Shown here in pieces: positions 46,764-55,304 of a stretch of 64,000 nucleotides of DNA; positions within the stretch are counted from its first letter, which is position 1; each line of letters starts with the position of its first letter. Source of the DNA: Ornithinimicrobium pratense (GTDB lineage Bacteria > Actinomycetota > Actinomycetes > Actinomycetales > Dermatophilaceae); assembly GCF_008843165.1 (NCBI RefSeq), contig NZ_CP044427.1, positions 1,984,001 to 2,048,000 of the forward strand, in the 5' to 3' direction. The notes below the pieces were generated by a model. It was not told the origin of the DNA. It searched no databases and was given only the letters and a program-made list of their open reading frames with translations. The position numbers and the translations under genes are program-made.

Positions 46764-47785
46764 CCGGCGAGCTCGCGCACGATCTCGCCCGCGGGGCGCT
46801 CCTGGGCGGCCCGCCAGCCGGACCCTGCCCAGATGTGGATCCCGTGCACGTCTCCGGCGTCCGCCGCCGCTCGGCGCAGGGGCTTGGTGAGCTGGTCGAC
46901 GACGGGGAAGGCCGGGGGCACGTGGCCCTCGTGCCGGTCCACGAAGGCGTTACGCACCGCGCCCGCGGTCCGGCCGGTGAACGCCCGCGTGGTGACCCGT
47001 TCGGTGAGCGATGGGTCGCGCAGGGCCGCGCGGTGGGTCTGGGAGGTGCCCGCCTCGGTGGCGAGGAGCAGCGCGGTGCCGACTTGGACCGCAGCGGCTC
47101 CAGCGTCCAGGGCCCGGCGGACGTCGCCCGCCGTGGTGATCCCCCCGGCGGCGACCAACGGCACGTCCACCTCGGGGGCCACCACCTCCAGCAGGCCCAG
47201 GTGGTCGATCACCTCCGGTTCCGCCTCCGGATCGTGGGTGGCGCGGTGGGCGCCCGCCTCATGCCCCTGCAGGACGAGGACGTCAGGTTGGACCGCGAGT
47301 GCGTCTCTGGCCTCGGCCAGCGAGGTCACCGTGACGTGCACCTCGATCCCGGCGGCACGCCACCGGCCCACCACGTGTGCGGGAGGCACACCGAAGGTGC
47401 AGGAGACCACCGCCGGCCGGAGCGTCTCGACCAGAAGCACCTTGTCCGCCCAGTGGTCGGTGTCTCCCCATGAGGGGTGTCCAGGCGCGACCCCCAGCGC
47501 CTGTGCCTCCGGGATCAGCCGGTCGCGGAAGTCGCTGACCGCGGCCTCGTGCCTGGCACGGGCGGGCGGGCGCGGGATGAAGAGGTTGACGCCGAAGGGG
47601 CGCTGGGTGAGGTCGCGGGTGTGGACGAGGTCGGCAGCCAACTGCTCGGGGGTGCGGTAGCCGGCGGCCAGCATCCCCAGGCCCCCGGCGTCGCTGACGG
47701 CAGCGGCCAGCAGCGGGGTGCTGATGCCGCCGGCCATGGGGGCCCCCACGATCGGGAGGTCGAGCGCGGTCAGCAGGCTGGTCAT
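46760..47785 (-). CDS. Nitronate monooxygenase family protein
   Basis: A 341-residue FMN-dependent TIM-barrel oxygenase. It starts with LDLPIVGAPMAGGISTP. Typical blocks are FGVNLFIPRP, VLVLQGHEAGAHRA (with the His-x3-His-like region) and VPLVAAGGITTAGDVRRALDAGAAAVQVGTALL, the phosphate-binding part. Its members oxidise propionate 3-nitronate; this one could act on another nitronate. ATG 47785 starts directly after a set of 22-bp repeats. Confidence 0.88.
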   Translation of the reverse strand: MTSLLTALDLPIVGAPMAGGISTPLLAAAVSDAGGLGMLAAGYRTPEQLAADLVHTRDLTQRPFGVNLFIPRPPARARHEAAVSDFRDRLIPEAQALGVAPGHPSWGDTDHWADKVLLVETLRPAVVSCTFGVPPAHVVGRWRAAGIEVHVTVTSLAEARDALAVQPDVLVLQGHEAGAHRATHDPEAEPEVIDHLGLLEVVAPEVDVPLVAAGGITTAGDVRRALDAGAAAVQVGTALLLATEAGTSQTHRAALRDPSLTERVTTRAFTGRTAGAVRNAFVDRHEGHVPPAFPVVDQLTKPLRRAAADAGDVHGIHIWAGSGWRAAQERPAGEIVRELAG

Positions 47786-47797
47786 CTGGGGCTCCTG

Positions 47798-47852
47798 GCG
47801 TGGTCTGTGGGGACTTTTGGCGTGGTCTGTGGGGACTTCTCGCGTGTTCTGT
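47798..47852. repeat. Three motif copies at exactly 22-bp spacing upstream of the nitronate monooxygenase gene
   Basis: On the plus strand GCGTG(G/T)TCTGT starts at 47798, 47820 and 47842; on the coding strand this reads ACAG(A)(A/C)CACGC. The first two also share the spacer (TGGGGACTT). The last copy in coding sense ends about 13 bp before the start codon. The same motif and period occur at 32676-32708. Confidence 0.8.
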
Positions 47853-47855
47853 CGA

Positions 47856-49166
47856 TCAGGCGGTGCCGGGTGTGGTGCGGGCGAAGATCGCGAGGGCGCG
47901 GACATCGGAGAAGGAGGCAACCTGGTCGATGACCGCGCGGCGGGCCGCGGCGTCGTCGCTCGACCTCTCCGCGGCGTCCCAGGCCTCGCGGTGGACGGGG
48001 TCCAAGAGCCTGGGATCGGCCAGGTAGCGCCGGACCAGTTCAGTGATGACCTCTCGCTCGTGGTCCATTACCGCGCGCCGCTCTTCGCTGAGCATGACGA
48101 AGTGTGCGGCCACCGCCTTGAGCATCGCGGCCTGGGCCCGGATGCGGTCCGGGACCACCAGATCAGCGGCGTAGCGCGTGAGCACGCCCGGACCGTAGCG
48201 TTCCCGGCTCGCCAGCTCGACGGTGTGCACGAAGTGCCCGATGAGGCGGCTGGTCATATCCTTCAGGGCCGCCAGGTCAGCCCGGGTCCCGGTGTGCTGC
48301 ATGGGGACCACGCCACTGTCCAGGACGGACGCGAGGGCTCCCCTCAGCTCGTCGACAGGGAGGTCGGGGGCATACCAGTCGTGCGCGAGGAGGGCGACCT
48401 GCTGCTGGATGCCACTATCCCGCAGGGCTTTCGGCGCGACCCTTCCGGACGCGATGGCGTCCTCCACGTCATGCACGCAGTAGGCGACGTCATCGGACCA
48501 GTCCATCACCTGCGCCTCCAAGCAGAGGCGGTGCGGCGCCTCGGCCGGTACGCCCTCACGCACCCAGCGGAAGACCTCGACGTCGTCGGCATAGACGCCG
48601 AACTTGCCCGCGGCGGTCTCGTCCGACCCCTCCCCCCGCACCCATGGGTACTTCATCGCGGCGTCCAGGCTGGCCCGGGTCAGGTTCAGCCCGGCGGGAC
48701 GGCCGTCGGCGTGGACCCGCTTGGCCTCCAGCCGAGTCAGCACCCGCAGCGTCTGCGCATTGCCCTCGAACCCCCCGATGTCGGCGCTCAGCTCATCCAG
48801 CACGACCTCGCCGTTGTGGCCGAACGGCGGGTGACCGATGTCGTGGGCCAGGCACGCGGCGTCGACGACGTCGGCGTCGCACCCCAGCGCTGCGCCGAAC
48901 TCCCGTCCGATCTGCGCGACCTCCAGGGAGTGCGTCAGCCGGTTGCGGACGAAGTCGTCGCTGGTCGGCGCCACCACTTGGGTGGTGGCGGCCAGCCGCC
49001 GCAGTGCCGCGCTGTGCAGCACCCGCGCCCGGTCCCGGGCGAAGTCGTGCCGGTCCGAGCGCTTCTGCGCCGGATCCTCGGCCACCCATCGCTCCCGGTC
49101 CGCAGGGGCATACCCGCGCACGCGCGCCCCCCCGATAGGCACGTCGGTGCTCGGCAGGCTGGTCAC
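47856..49166 (-). CDS. dgt: Deoxyguanosinetriphosphate triphosphohydrolase-like protein
   Basis: A 436-residue HD-domain dNTP triphosphohydrolase. Motifs: RDRARVLHSAALRRLAATTQV, NRLTHSLEVAQIGRE (first His), CLAHDIGHPPFGHNGE (HD), and AQVMDWSDDVAYCVHDVED. It removes triphosphate from dNTPs and is normally next to dnaG in actinobacteria; here the two are 7 kb apart. The GTG at 49166 overlaps the upstream stop as GTGA. A strong hairpin is not seen at its end. Confidence 0.92.
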   Translation of the reverse strand: MTSLPSTDVPIGGARVRGYAPADRERWVAEDPAQKRSDRHDFARDRARVLHSAALRRLAATTQVVAPTSDDFVRNRLTHSLEVAQIGREFGAALGCDADVVDAACLAHDIGHPPFGHNGEVVLDELSADIGGFEGNAQTLRVLTRLEAKRVHADGRPAGLNLTRASLDAAMKYPWVRGEGSDETAAGKFGVYADDVEVFRWVREGVPAEAPHRLCLEAQVMDWSDDVAYCVHDVEDAIASGRVAPKALRDSGIQQQVALLAHDWYAPDLPVDELRGALASVLDSGVVPMQHTGTRADLAALKDMTSRLIGHFVHTVELASRERYGPGVLTRYAADLVVPDRIRAQAAMLKAVAAHFVMLSEERRAVMDHEREVITELVRRYLADPRLLDPVHREAWDAAERSSDDAAARRAVIDQVASFSDVRALAIFARTTPGTA

Positions 49167-49720
49167 AACCCCGAGGGTATGCGGTGTGAGCCCCGCAGCC
49201 GCCGCGCCGCCTGCGCCAGCACCGGCCGGAGGGGTCGCGTCGGGACCTCGGCATACCCTCCGTCCTCTAACCCGGCCTGCCGTTCGAAGAAGCTGCGGGA
49301 CGCCCGGTCGCCGGTGCGCAGCCAGGACCAGGCCATCGAAGCTGCGTAGAGCGGCAGGAAGGGCAGGCCCTGGCAGGCCGCCCACTGGCGCGAGTGCGTC
49401 AGCTCGTGTCCGAACAGGGCAGGGCGGCGGGCGACCAGCAGGTCCAGGTCATGCCGGGAGATGATCACGTCACCGACGGTGAAGGCGCCACCGGTAGGAA
49501 AGGCCCAGCGGTAATAGTCGGCCAGGATGCTGCGCCGCGGTCCTCGCCGCAGCCGTGCTCCCCCGGCGCGGGCCAACACCAGGCCCAGGGGCGTGGACAG
49601 GTTGACCCAGTTGAGCAGGTGCCGCGCGGCGTCCCCCCGGGTGGTGGGCAGCGCGTCGGCGGCGAGCGAGGGATGCCGGGGTCCGGGTGACGCCCGGCGC
49701 AGCTGTAACGCCCGACTCAC
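49163..49720 (-). CDS. HExxH-containing hypothetical (putative metallopeptidase-like)
   Basis: A 185-residue protein. The conserved part runs RHLLNWVNLSTPLGLVLARAG ... GAFTVGDVIISRHDLDLL ... ALFGHELTHSRQWAACQG, with a HELTH motif (HExxH) near 120 followed by hydrophobic LPFLPLYAASMAWSWL. This matches a small family seen in many actinobacteria but not, to my knowledge, characterised. It may be a zinc-binding fold without proven protease activity. GTG 49720 gives a sensible start and the stop overlaps dgt. Confidence 0.72.
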   Translation of the reverse strand: MSRALQLRRASPGPRHPSLAADALPTTRGDAARHLLNWVNLSTPLGLVLARAGGARLRRGPRRSILADYYRWAFPTGGAFTVGDVIISRHDLDLLVARRPALFGHELTHSRQWAACQGLPFLPLYAASMAWSWLRTGDRASRSFFERQAGLEDGGYAEVPTRPLRPVLAQAARRLRGSHRIPSGL

Positions 49721-49754
49721 GGAAGGCACCCAGCGGCGCGGTGGTGCACGACGC

Positions 49755-50021
49755 TCAGGCGTACCGGGCGCGGGCCCGCTCCCGGGCCTTGTCGGCCTCA
49801 ACCTGCCGGTCCTTCGGCGGCGCGGTGGTCACCAGCGAGTCGAGCAGCTCCTGGGTCGCGGCGGCAATCGCCTCCGTCGCCCTGGCGTAGGCCTCCTCGT
49901 TGGCCCGTGCCGGCTTGCTGGCGCCCCCGACCTTGCGGACATACTGCAGCGCCGCTGCTTGCACCTCCTCGGCGGTCGCAGGCGGCGCGAAGTTGTGGAG
50001 CGGGCGGATGTTGCGGCACAT
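49755..50021 (-). CDS. DUF2277 family protein
   Basis: An 88-residue protein starting MCRNIRPLHNFAPPATAEEVQAA, the DUF2277 signature. It continues LQYVRKVGGASKPARANEEAY and has a C-terminal helix ending ARARYA. Function is unknown. An ATG three codons earlier (50030) is equally possible; no clear ribosome site marks either. It stands alone, 34 bp upstream of the HELTH gene in the same direction. Confidence 0.85.
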   Translation of the reverse strand: MCRNIRPLHNFAPPATAEEVQAAALQYVRKVGGASKPARANEEAYARATEAIAAATQELLDSLVTTAPPKDRQVEADKARERARARYA

Positions 50022-50030
50022 GTGAGCCAT

Positions 50031-50398
50031 GCTGCCACGGACTGGACCGACCCGGGGGTCGTTCGCGGCGGCGCTCGCGCGTTGCTGCACCGCGGGGACG
50101 CCGTCGCCGACCTGCGCGAGCGCTGGGGACGGCTGGACCTTTGAGCGGGTTGCGGCAGGCTCCCGGCGAGCCTGGCCATGAGGTCACCCTCGGCTGGCCA
50201 GACGTACCGAAAGCAAGGAAGTGCAGGGAGACATGGTGCTTTCCCGCCCAGCGGGCAGCACGTCAGGGCGTACCGGCGAGGGGCCATCGGGTGCAGGATT
50301 GGTTCAGTGACGACCATGACCAGTCGACTCGCCCCCTCGCGGACGAGGCTGAGGCGGCCTCCCCTCCTTCTCGCCCAGCTGGTTGATGAGGAGCGTCC
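50031..50398. other. 368-bp region without an assignable gene
   Basis: It separates the divergent DUF2277 and AraC-type genes. A short plus-strand frame ending at 50144 (ARALLHRGDAVADLRERWGRLDL) reads like a genuine protein C-terminus and may be a gene remnant, but no start or partner sequence supports it. The rest shows no tRNA, repeat or hairpin that I can defend. The AraC gene promoter should lie in the second half. Confidence 0.4.
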
Positions 50399-51235
50399 AT
50401 GAGCCCAGGCACACGTGATGACATCGCCGGGCTGCTGATGTCCGTCCGGCGCGGGGAAGCCGCGTCCCTCGAGCAGCTGGCGGCCAAGGCCCACCTGAGC
50501 CGCTTCCACCTCTCCCGGTTGTGCCAGGAGCAGCTCGGCTTCCCGCTCCGGGACTTCCTCGCGGCAACGCGGGTCGATCGGGGGATCGAGGTGCTGCTCG
50601 ACGGACATCAGGTGACTCGTTCCCAGGTGGAGGCAGGACACGAGTCGGCCTCCAGCTACCACCGGGCCTTTGTGCGGCATACCGGCATGTCCCCGTCGCG
50701 GTTCCGGACCCAGATGGGGGCGCTGGCCGCGCACCTGATGCGGCACCAGGACGACAGCTCGACCGCGCTCGCCGCCGTGCACCGGACCTTCCGGCCAGAG
50801 GACCACCCCCAACCGCACGCACTCACCCTTCGGGTCGACGGAGCCGCACCTAAGGGCGCGCTCTTCGTGGCGCTCCACCCAGAGCCGATCGTCAGGGGTG
50901 AGCCGCTGCTCGGGATCGCGATGCTCGGGACCTCCGAGCACCTGGTCACCGCGATCCCGGACGGGACCTACTACCCGATGGTCGTCGAGGTGCCTCGCGC
51001 CGCCGACCCGCGCGCCTACTTCCAGATGAGCACCAACCGGCGCCAGCTGTGCCGCGCGCCCGTGACCTTCCCCCTGGAGCGGCCCACCACAGTCCCCCTC
51101 GCCTTGCGAGAGCTCCTCCCGACGGACCCACCCATCACGCTCAACCTGCCCAAGCTCTTCCTCGACGCGGTCTCTGGCCGGATCGACCTGAGGTCAGCAA
51201 CTCAGGACAAGTGGGCAGCACCCCGCACTGACTAG
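50399..51235 (+). CDS. AraC-family transcriptional regulator with C-terminal effector-like domain
   Basis: A 278-residue regulator with the DNA-binding domain at the front. HTH 1 is LEQLAAKAHLSRFHLSRLCQEQLG (about 21-45), and HTH 2 lies around QVEAGHESASSYHRAFVRHTGMSPSRFR (about 78-105). The C-terminal half looks like a GyrI/Rob-type ligand pocket (LTLRVDGAAPKGALFVALHPEP ... GTYYPMVVEVP). ATG 50399 has GAGGAG 5 bp upstream. The VOC gene begins 33 bp downstream, so the regulator and enzyme may be cotranscribed. Confidence 0.85.
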   Translation: MSPGTRDDIAGLLMSVRRGEAASLEQLAAKAHLSRFHLSRLCQEQLGFPLRDFLAATRVDRGIEVLLDGHQVTRSQVEAGHESASSYHRAFVRHTGMSPSRFRTQMGALAAHLMRHQDDSSTALAAVHRTFRPEDHPQPHALTLRVDGAAPKGALFVALHPEPIVRGEPLLGIAMLGTSEHLVTAIPDGTYYPMVVEVPRAADPRAYFQMSTNRRQLCRAPVTFPLERPTTVPLALRELLPTDPPITLNLPKLFLDAVSGRIDLRSATQDKWAAPRTD

Positions 51236-51267
51236 CGTCGTGGCCACCCCAGTCTTAAGGAGACATC

Positions 51268-51702
51268 ATGGCCACGCTGTCGACATACATCGCCTTTCTC
51301 GGGAACGCCGCCGAGGCGTTCACGCACTACCAGGAGGTGCTCGGAGGCGAGCTGCACCTCATGACATACGGCGACTTCCCGCCGATGGAGGGGATGCCGT
51401 TCGAGCCCGACCCGGCGTCGGTCGCGCACGCCCGGCTCGACCTGGACGGCGGCACGATCACCGGCGGGGACGCCATGCCCGGCGAGGACTACGCCATCCG
51501 GGACACCGTCTACTCGCTGCTGTACGAGGTCGACGACGTGGACAAAGCCAGGGAGTTGATCGACAAGCTGGTGGCGGCCGGCGGCTCGGTCAACATGCCG
51601 TTCGAGCTGGCGCCGTGGGGGTCGCACTACGGTCAGGTCTTCGACAAGTTCGGCGTGATGTGGTCCTTCGACGTGGCCATGGCCGAAGATCTCGGCGGCT
51701 GA
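51268..51702 (+). CDS. VOC family protein (PhnB-like)
   Basis: A 144-residue glyoxalase/bleomycin-resistance fold. It opens STYIAFLGNAAEAFTHYQEVLGGE and has DLDGGTITGGDAMPG and a PFELAPWGSHYGQVFDKFGVMW finish, a PhnB-type pattern. The family includes metal enzymes and sequestration proteins; the substrate is unknown. SD AAGGAGA is in place. It follows the AraC-type gene closely. Confidence 0.88.
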   Translation: MATLSTYIAFLGNAAEAFTHYQEVLGGELHLMTYGDFPPMEGMPFEPDPASVAHARLDLDGGTITGGDAMPGEDYAIRDTVYSLLYEVDDVDKARELIDKLVAAGGSVNMPFELAPWGSHYGQVFDKFGVMWSFDVAMAEDLGG

Positions 51703-51788
51703 GCCGGTCGGCCTGCCGTCGGGGGCCAGAGGTGCCAGGGTGAAGGGATGGGACGATCTGGCCGGCCGAGCACGCCAGGTGGGCACCG

Positions 51789-52565
51789 GTGAGCGGCCGC
51801 CAGCCGGAGGAGCCGGTGCGCCTCCCCGTCAACCGGCAGACCTGGCAACACCTGACCTTCCTGCACTACCGCTACCCGGTGGCGCAGGTGCAGCGGCTCG
51901 TGCCCGACGGGCTGAGCGTCCAGGAGTGGGGCGGCACGGCGTGGGTGGGCATCACGCCCTTCCTCATGCGCGACGTCAGCGTGCCCAGTCTGCCCCCGCC
52001 CCCGGGCTGGGGTGCGTTCGCCGAGCTCAACGTCCGCACCTATGTGCAGGGGCCCGAAGGCCGCGACGGCCTCTGGTTCCTGGGGATGGTCGTGCCTCGA
52101 CTGACGTTCGTCGTGGCGCTGCGCAGCCTTGGGCTGCCCTACGCCAGGGCCGCCGGGCAGGTGGACGTGCACGGAGCCCGGTGGGGCTACTGGTTCCACA
52201 CGCCGCAGGACCGGCTGCCTTCCGGGGATGACGCCGGCCGCCCAGACCCCGCCCGCCACACCTCCCCCTGGTTCGAGGCCAGAGTGGACGTCCGAACGCC
52301 GGTGGCCACCGCGGAGCGCACCCTAGAGCTCGACTCGATCACCGGCAGGTGGGCGGCCTACCACCAGAGGGCCGGCATCCTGTGGCGAACCCCCGTCCGG
52401 CACGAGGTCTGGCCGCTGCACCACGCCGAGGCCACTGGCAAGCTCACCGCCCCGCTGCGGTGGGTGGGTCTGCCCCCGCCGACCGAGCCCCCGATGGTGC
52501 ACTCCTCCCCCGGGGTCGCCACCAGGCTTGGTATGCCGCGCCCGGCGACCGCCCGTAGGGTCTGA
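51789..52565 (+). CDS. DUF2071/YqjF family protein
   Basis: A 258-residue protein of the YqjF group. Early QTWQHLTFLHYRYPVAQVQRLVPDGLSV and GTAWVGITPFLMRDV, then ELNVRTYVQGPEGRDGLWFLGM, are the family's conserved blocks. Function is unknown. GTG 51789 is the best start. It is 2 bp from the sulfurtransferase start and likely coexpressed with it. Confidence 0.85.
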   Translation: MSGRQPEEPVRLPVNRQTWQHLTFLHYRYPVAQVQRLVPDGLSVQEWGGTAWVGITPFLMRDVSVPSLPPPPGWGAFAELNVRTYVQGPEGRDGLWFLGMVVPRLTFVVALRSLGLPYARAAGQVDVHGARWGYWFHTPQDRLPSGDDAGRPDPARHTSPWFEARVDVRTPVATAERTLELDSITGRWAAYHQRAGILWRTPVRHEVWPLHHAEATGKLTAPLRWVGLPPPTEPPMVHSSPGVATRLGMPRPATARRV

Positions 52566-52567
52566 CC

Positions 52568-53464
52568 ATGTCGTCATCGCCGTCCCCGCACGCACCGTCG
52601 GACCCGTCCCGAGGCTTGGGGGCCCTGCTCTCCCCCGCCGAGCTGCAGGCCCTGCTGGTCGGCCCTGAGCAGGAGCGCCCCACACTGGTTGACGTGCGCT
52701 GGGTCCTCGGGGCCGGCACCGAGGCCAACCGGGCCGCATACCTGGAGGGGCACGTGCCGAGGGCGGTCTTCCTCGACCTGGAGACAGCCCTGTCGGACCC
52801 GGTGCGCGAGGACGGGCAGGGCGGACGGCACCCCATGCCCTCCCGCGAGCGGGTGCAGAGCGCGCTGCGCGCCGCGGGCGTGCGGCAAGACGGGGCGGTG
52901 GTCTTCTACGACGGCGGCCGGAGCCTGGGCGCCGCCCGGGCCTGGTGGGTGGCCAGCTACTACGGGGTGCAGGCCGCCGTGCTCGACGGCGGGCTGGCGG
53001 CCTGGCGGTCAGCCGGCCTGCCGGAGGTTGAGGGTGAGGTCGAGGCCGAGGAGGGAGACATCGAGCTGGTCACCGGGGGGCGAGAGCTCCTCGACGCCGC
53101 CGGGGTGCAGGCGCACCTGCACGCGGGCGGGCAGCTGATCGACGCCCGCCCGGCTGACCGCTACCGGGGGCAGAACGAGACCATCGACCCCGTTGCCGGG
53201 CACATCCCCGGCGCCCTGTCCCTGCCGGCCCTCTCCCTGGTGCCGGACGGGCCCTTCGTGGACAGCGAGGGCCTCGTGCAACGGCTGACCGAGGCTGGGG
53301 GCGCCACCGATCGGCCCACGGCGGTCTACTGCGGCTCCGGCGTGCAGGCTGCCCACCTCGCCCTGGCCCTGGAGGCGCACGGCGTCGGGCCGAGGCCGGC
53401 CGTCTACGTCGGGTCCTGGAGCGACTGGATCAGCGACCCCTCACGGCCCGTCGCGACCGACTAA
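52568..53464 (+). CDS. Sulfurtransferase with two rhodanese domains
   Basis: A 298-residue thiosulfate or mercaptopyruvate sulfurtransferase. The N-terminal inactive rhodanese has LVDVRWVLG, GHVPRAVFLDLE and VVFYDGG. The C-terminal half has LIDARPADRY, HIPGALSLPA and the active loop VYCGSGVQAAH with Cys near residue 254. CGSGVQA resembles thiosulfate-type loops more than mercaptopyruvate ones, but the donor cannot be fixed. A hairpin terminator follows. Confidence 0.9.
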   Translation: MSSSPSPHAPSDPSRGLGALLSPAELQALLVGPEQERPTLVDVRWVLGAGTEANRAAYLEGHVPRAVFLDLETALSDPVREDGQGGRHPMPSRERVQSALRAAGVRQDGAVVFYDGGRSLGAARAWWVASYYGVQAAVLDGGLAAWRSAGLPEVEGEVEAEEGDIELVTGGRELLDAAGVQAHLHAGGQLIDARPADRYRGQNETIDPVAGHIPGALSLPALSLVPDGPFVDSEGLVQRLTEAGGATDRPTAVYCGSGVQAAHLALALEAHGVGPRPAVYVGSWSDWISDPSRPVATD

Positions 53465-53475
53465 ACACACAGCAC

Positions 53476-53502
53476 GAGGGGCCGGGATGACCCCGGCCCC
53501 TC
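53476..53502. terminator. Bidirectional terminator hairpin
   Basis: GAGGGGCCGGG (53476-53486), a 5-nt loop, and CCCGGCCCCTC (53492-53502) form a perfect 11-bp stem, with CAGCAC/GTGCTG as an outer extension. It lies between the convergent sulfurtransferase and PfpI-family genes. Confidence 0.8.
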
Positions 53503-53525
53503 CGTCGCGTGCTGCGGCGCGTGCC

Positions 53526-54056
53526 TCAGCCCTGCGCGAAGACGTTGACCAGCTCGCGGTTGAACGCGGGCAGGTCGTCGGGCGTGCGGCTGGACACCAG
53601 GGTGTCGTCGACGACGACCTCCTCATCGACCCAGGTCGCGCCCGCGTTGCGCAGGTCGGTCTTGAGCGAGGGGTAGGAGGTCATCGTCCGCCCCTGCAGG
53701 ATGTCCGCCTCGGTCATGATCCAGGCACCGTGGCAGATGACGGCGATCGGCTTGCCCTCCGCGCCGAAGTGGCGGGTGAACGCGACGGCGTCCTCGTCCA
53801 TGCGCAGCTTGTCAGCGTTGCCGGTGCCGCCGGGCAGGACGAGCGCGTCGTAGGAGGTGGGGTCGGCTTCGGCCACGGCCCTGTCGACGTCTTGGGTGTG
53901 GCCTTTCTTGCCCTCGACGCTGTCGCCGGAGGGCGCGATCAGGTGGGCGGTGCCCCCGGCCTCGACGACGGTTTCCCAGGGGCTGGTCAGCTCGCTGTCC
54001 TCGAAACCGTCGGTCAGCAGGAAGGCGATGGTCTTGCCGTTGAGTCGTGGGGTCAT
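53526..54056 (-). CDS. DJ-1/PfpI family protein (type 1 glutamine amidotransferase-like)
   Basis: A 176-residue protein with IAFLLTDGFEDSELTSPWE (conserved Glu), YDALVLPGGTGNADKLR and the nucleophile elbow ICHGAWIMTEA (Cys near 109). It belongs to the YraA/PfpI group, described as deglycases or chaperones; the activity remains debated. ATG 54056 starts the conserved region. Confidence 0.88.
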   Translation of the reverse strand: MTPRLNGKTIAFLLTDGFEDSELTSPWETVVEAGGTAHLIAPSGDSVEGKKGHTQDVDRAVAEADPTSYDALVLPGGTGNADKLRMDEDAVAFTRHFGAEGKPIAVICHGAWIMTEADILQGRTMTSYPSLKTDLRNAGATWVDEEVVVDDTLVSSRTPDDLPAFNRELVNVFAQG

Positions 54057-54107
54057 ACCGTCCACGCTAGGTCGGGCTAGCGACCCATGCAGGTCGAAGG
54101 CGCGCGC

Positions 54108-55304
54108 TCAGCCGCCGGAGACATCCAGCTCGGCCTGGGCGATCGCCGTCCGCTGCTGCTCGTTGAGCTCGCGCGAGTCCAGCCACCGGTCGGGCAGGGC
54201 CACGACCCGGGCGGAGCCGGCACGCCCACGCTGGCCGTCGGCCGCCTCGCCCGGCCAGGGCTGGTCCAGGTCGAGGGTGTCGATGAGCGAGTCGAGGTCT
54301 GCCAGCGTGTTGACGAGGGCGAGCTGGCGGCGCAGCTGCCCACCGACGCGGAATCCCTTGGTGTACCAGGAGATGTGCTTACGGATGTCACGGCAGCCCT
54401 TGGCCTCGTCCCGGTGGAACTCGACGAGCAGCTCGGCATGCCGGCGAAGCACACGGCATACCTCGGCCAGGGTGGGCTCGACCCGGACCTGAGAGCCGGC
54501 GAAGGCGGCGGCCAGGTCGGCGAAGAGCCACGGCCGGCCAAGGCAGCCACGCCCCACCACGACGCCGTCGCAGCCGGTCTGCTCCACCATGCGCAGCGCG
54601 TCCTCCGCCGACCAGATATCGCCGTTGCCAAGCACCGGGATCGTGGTGACGGCCTGCTTCAGCTCGGTGATGCGGCTCCAGTCGGCCTGCCCTGAGTAGG
54701 CCTGGGAGGCCGTGCGGGCGTGCAGCGCCACCGCGGCGGCACCCTCCTCCTCGGCGATCCGGCCGGCGTCCAGGAAGGTCTCGTGCTCGGCGTCGACACC
54801 TACGCGCATCTTGACGGTGACTGGGATCTGCGCCGGCGCGGCCTCTCGGACCGCGGCCCGGACGATCCCGCGGAAGAGCTCCGTCTTCCACGGCAACGCC
54901 GCGCCTCCGCCTTTGCGGGTGACCTTGGGCACGGGGCAGCCGAAGTTGAGGTCGACGTGGTCAGCACGGTCCTCGTCGCGGAGCAGACGCACGGCGGCGC
55001 CGACGGTGGCGGGGTCGACGCCGTAGAGCTGGATCGAGCGCGGCAGCTCCTCCGGGCCGTGCTCGATGAGCTTCATCGTCACCGGAGTGCGCTCCACGAG
55101 GGCGCGGGAGGTGATCATCTCGCTGACGTACAGCGACGTCGCGCCCGTGGCCCCGCCTGCGGCCAGGCCCTCCTCGCCATACTCGCGGCACAGCTGGCGG
55201 AAGGCGCGGTTGGTGATCCCGGCCATGGGCGCGAGGACCACCGGGGAGTCGATGGTGTGCCGCCCGATCTGCAGGGGCGGCAGGAGAGAGGTGAGGGTGC
55301 TCAT
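54108..55304 (-). CDS. dus: tRNA dihydrouridine synthase
   Basis: A 398-residue FMN enzyme reducing uridines in the tRNA D arm. It has VVLAPMAGITNRAFR, DLNFGCPVPKVTRKGGGAAL with the catalytic Cys near 123, MRVGV, and VPVLGNGDIWS ... CDGVVVGRGCLGRPWLF. The DusB-like helical C-terminal domain contains HISWYTKGF. Its ATG overlaps the lysG stop (ATGA). glyS, a common neighbour, lies a little further on. Confidence 0.92.
   Translation of the reverse strand: MSTLTSLLPPLQIGRHTIDSPVVLAPMAGITNRAFRQLCREYGEEGLAAGGATGATSLYVSEMITSRALVERTPVTMKLIEHGPEELPRSIQLYGVDPATVGAAVRLLRDEDRADHVDLNFGCPVPKVTRKGGGAALPWKTELFRGIVRAAVREAAPAQIPVTVKMRVGVDAEHETFLDAGRIAEEEGAAAVALHARTASQAYSGQADWSRITELKQAVTTIPVLGNGDIWSAEDALRMVEQTGCDGVVVGRGCLGRPWLFADLAAAFAGSQVRVEPTLAEVCRVLRRHAELLVEFHRDEAKGCRDIRKHISWYTKGFRVGGQLRRQLALVNTLADLDSLIDTLDLDQPWPGEAADGQRGRAGSARVVALPDRWLDSRELNEQQRTAIAQAELDVSGG

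Noticed and set aside
50022..50144. Small plus-strand gene ending ARALLHRGDAVADLRERWGRLDL
   Set aside because: It reads like a protein C-terminus but overlaps the DUF2277 start on the other strand and has no convincing start; kept only as a possible remnant.
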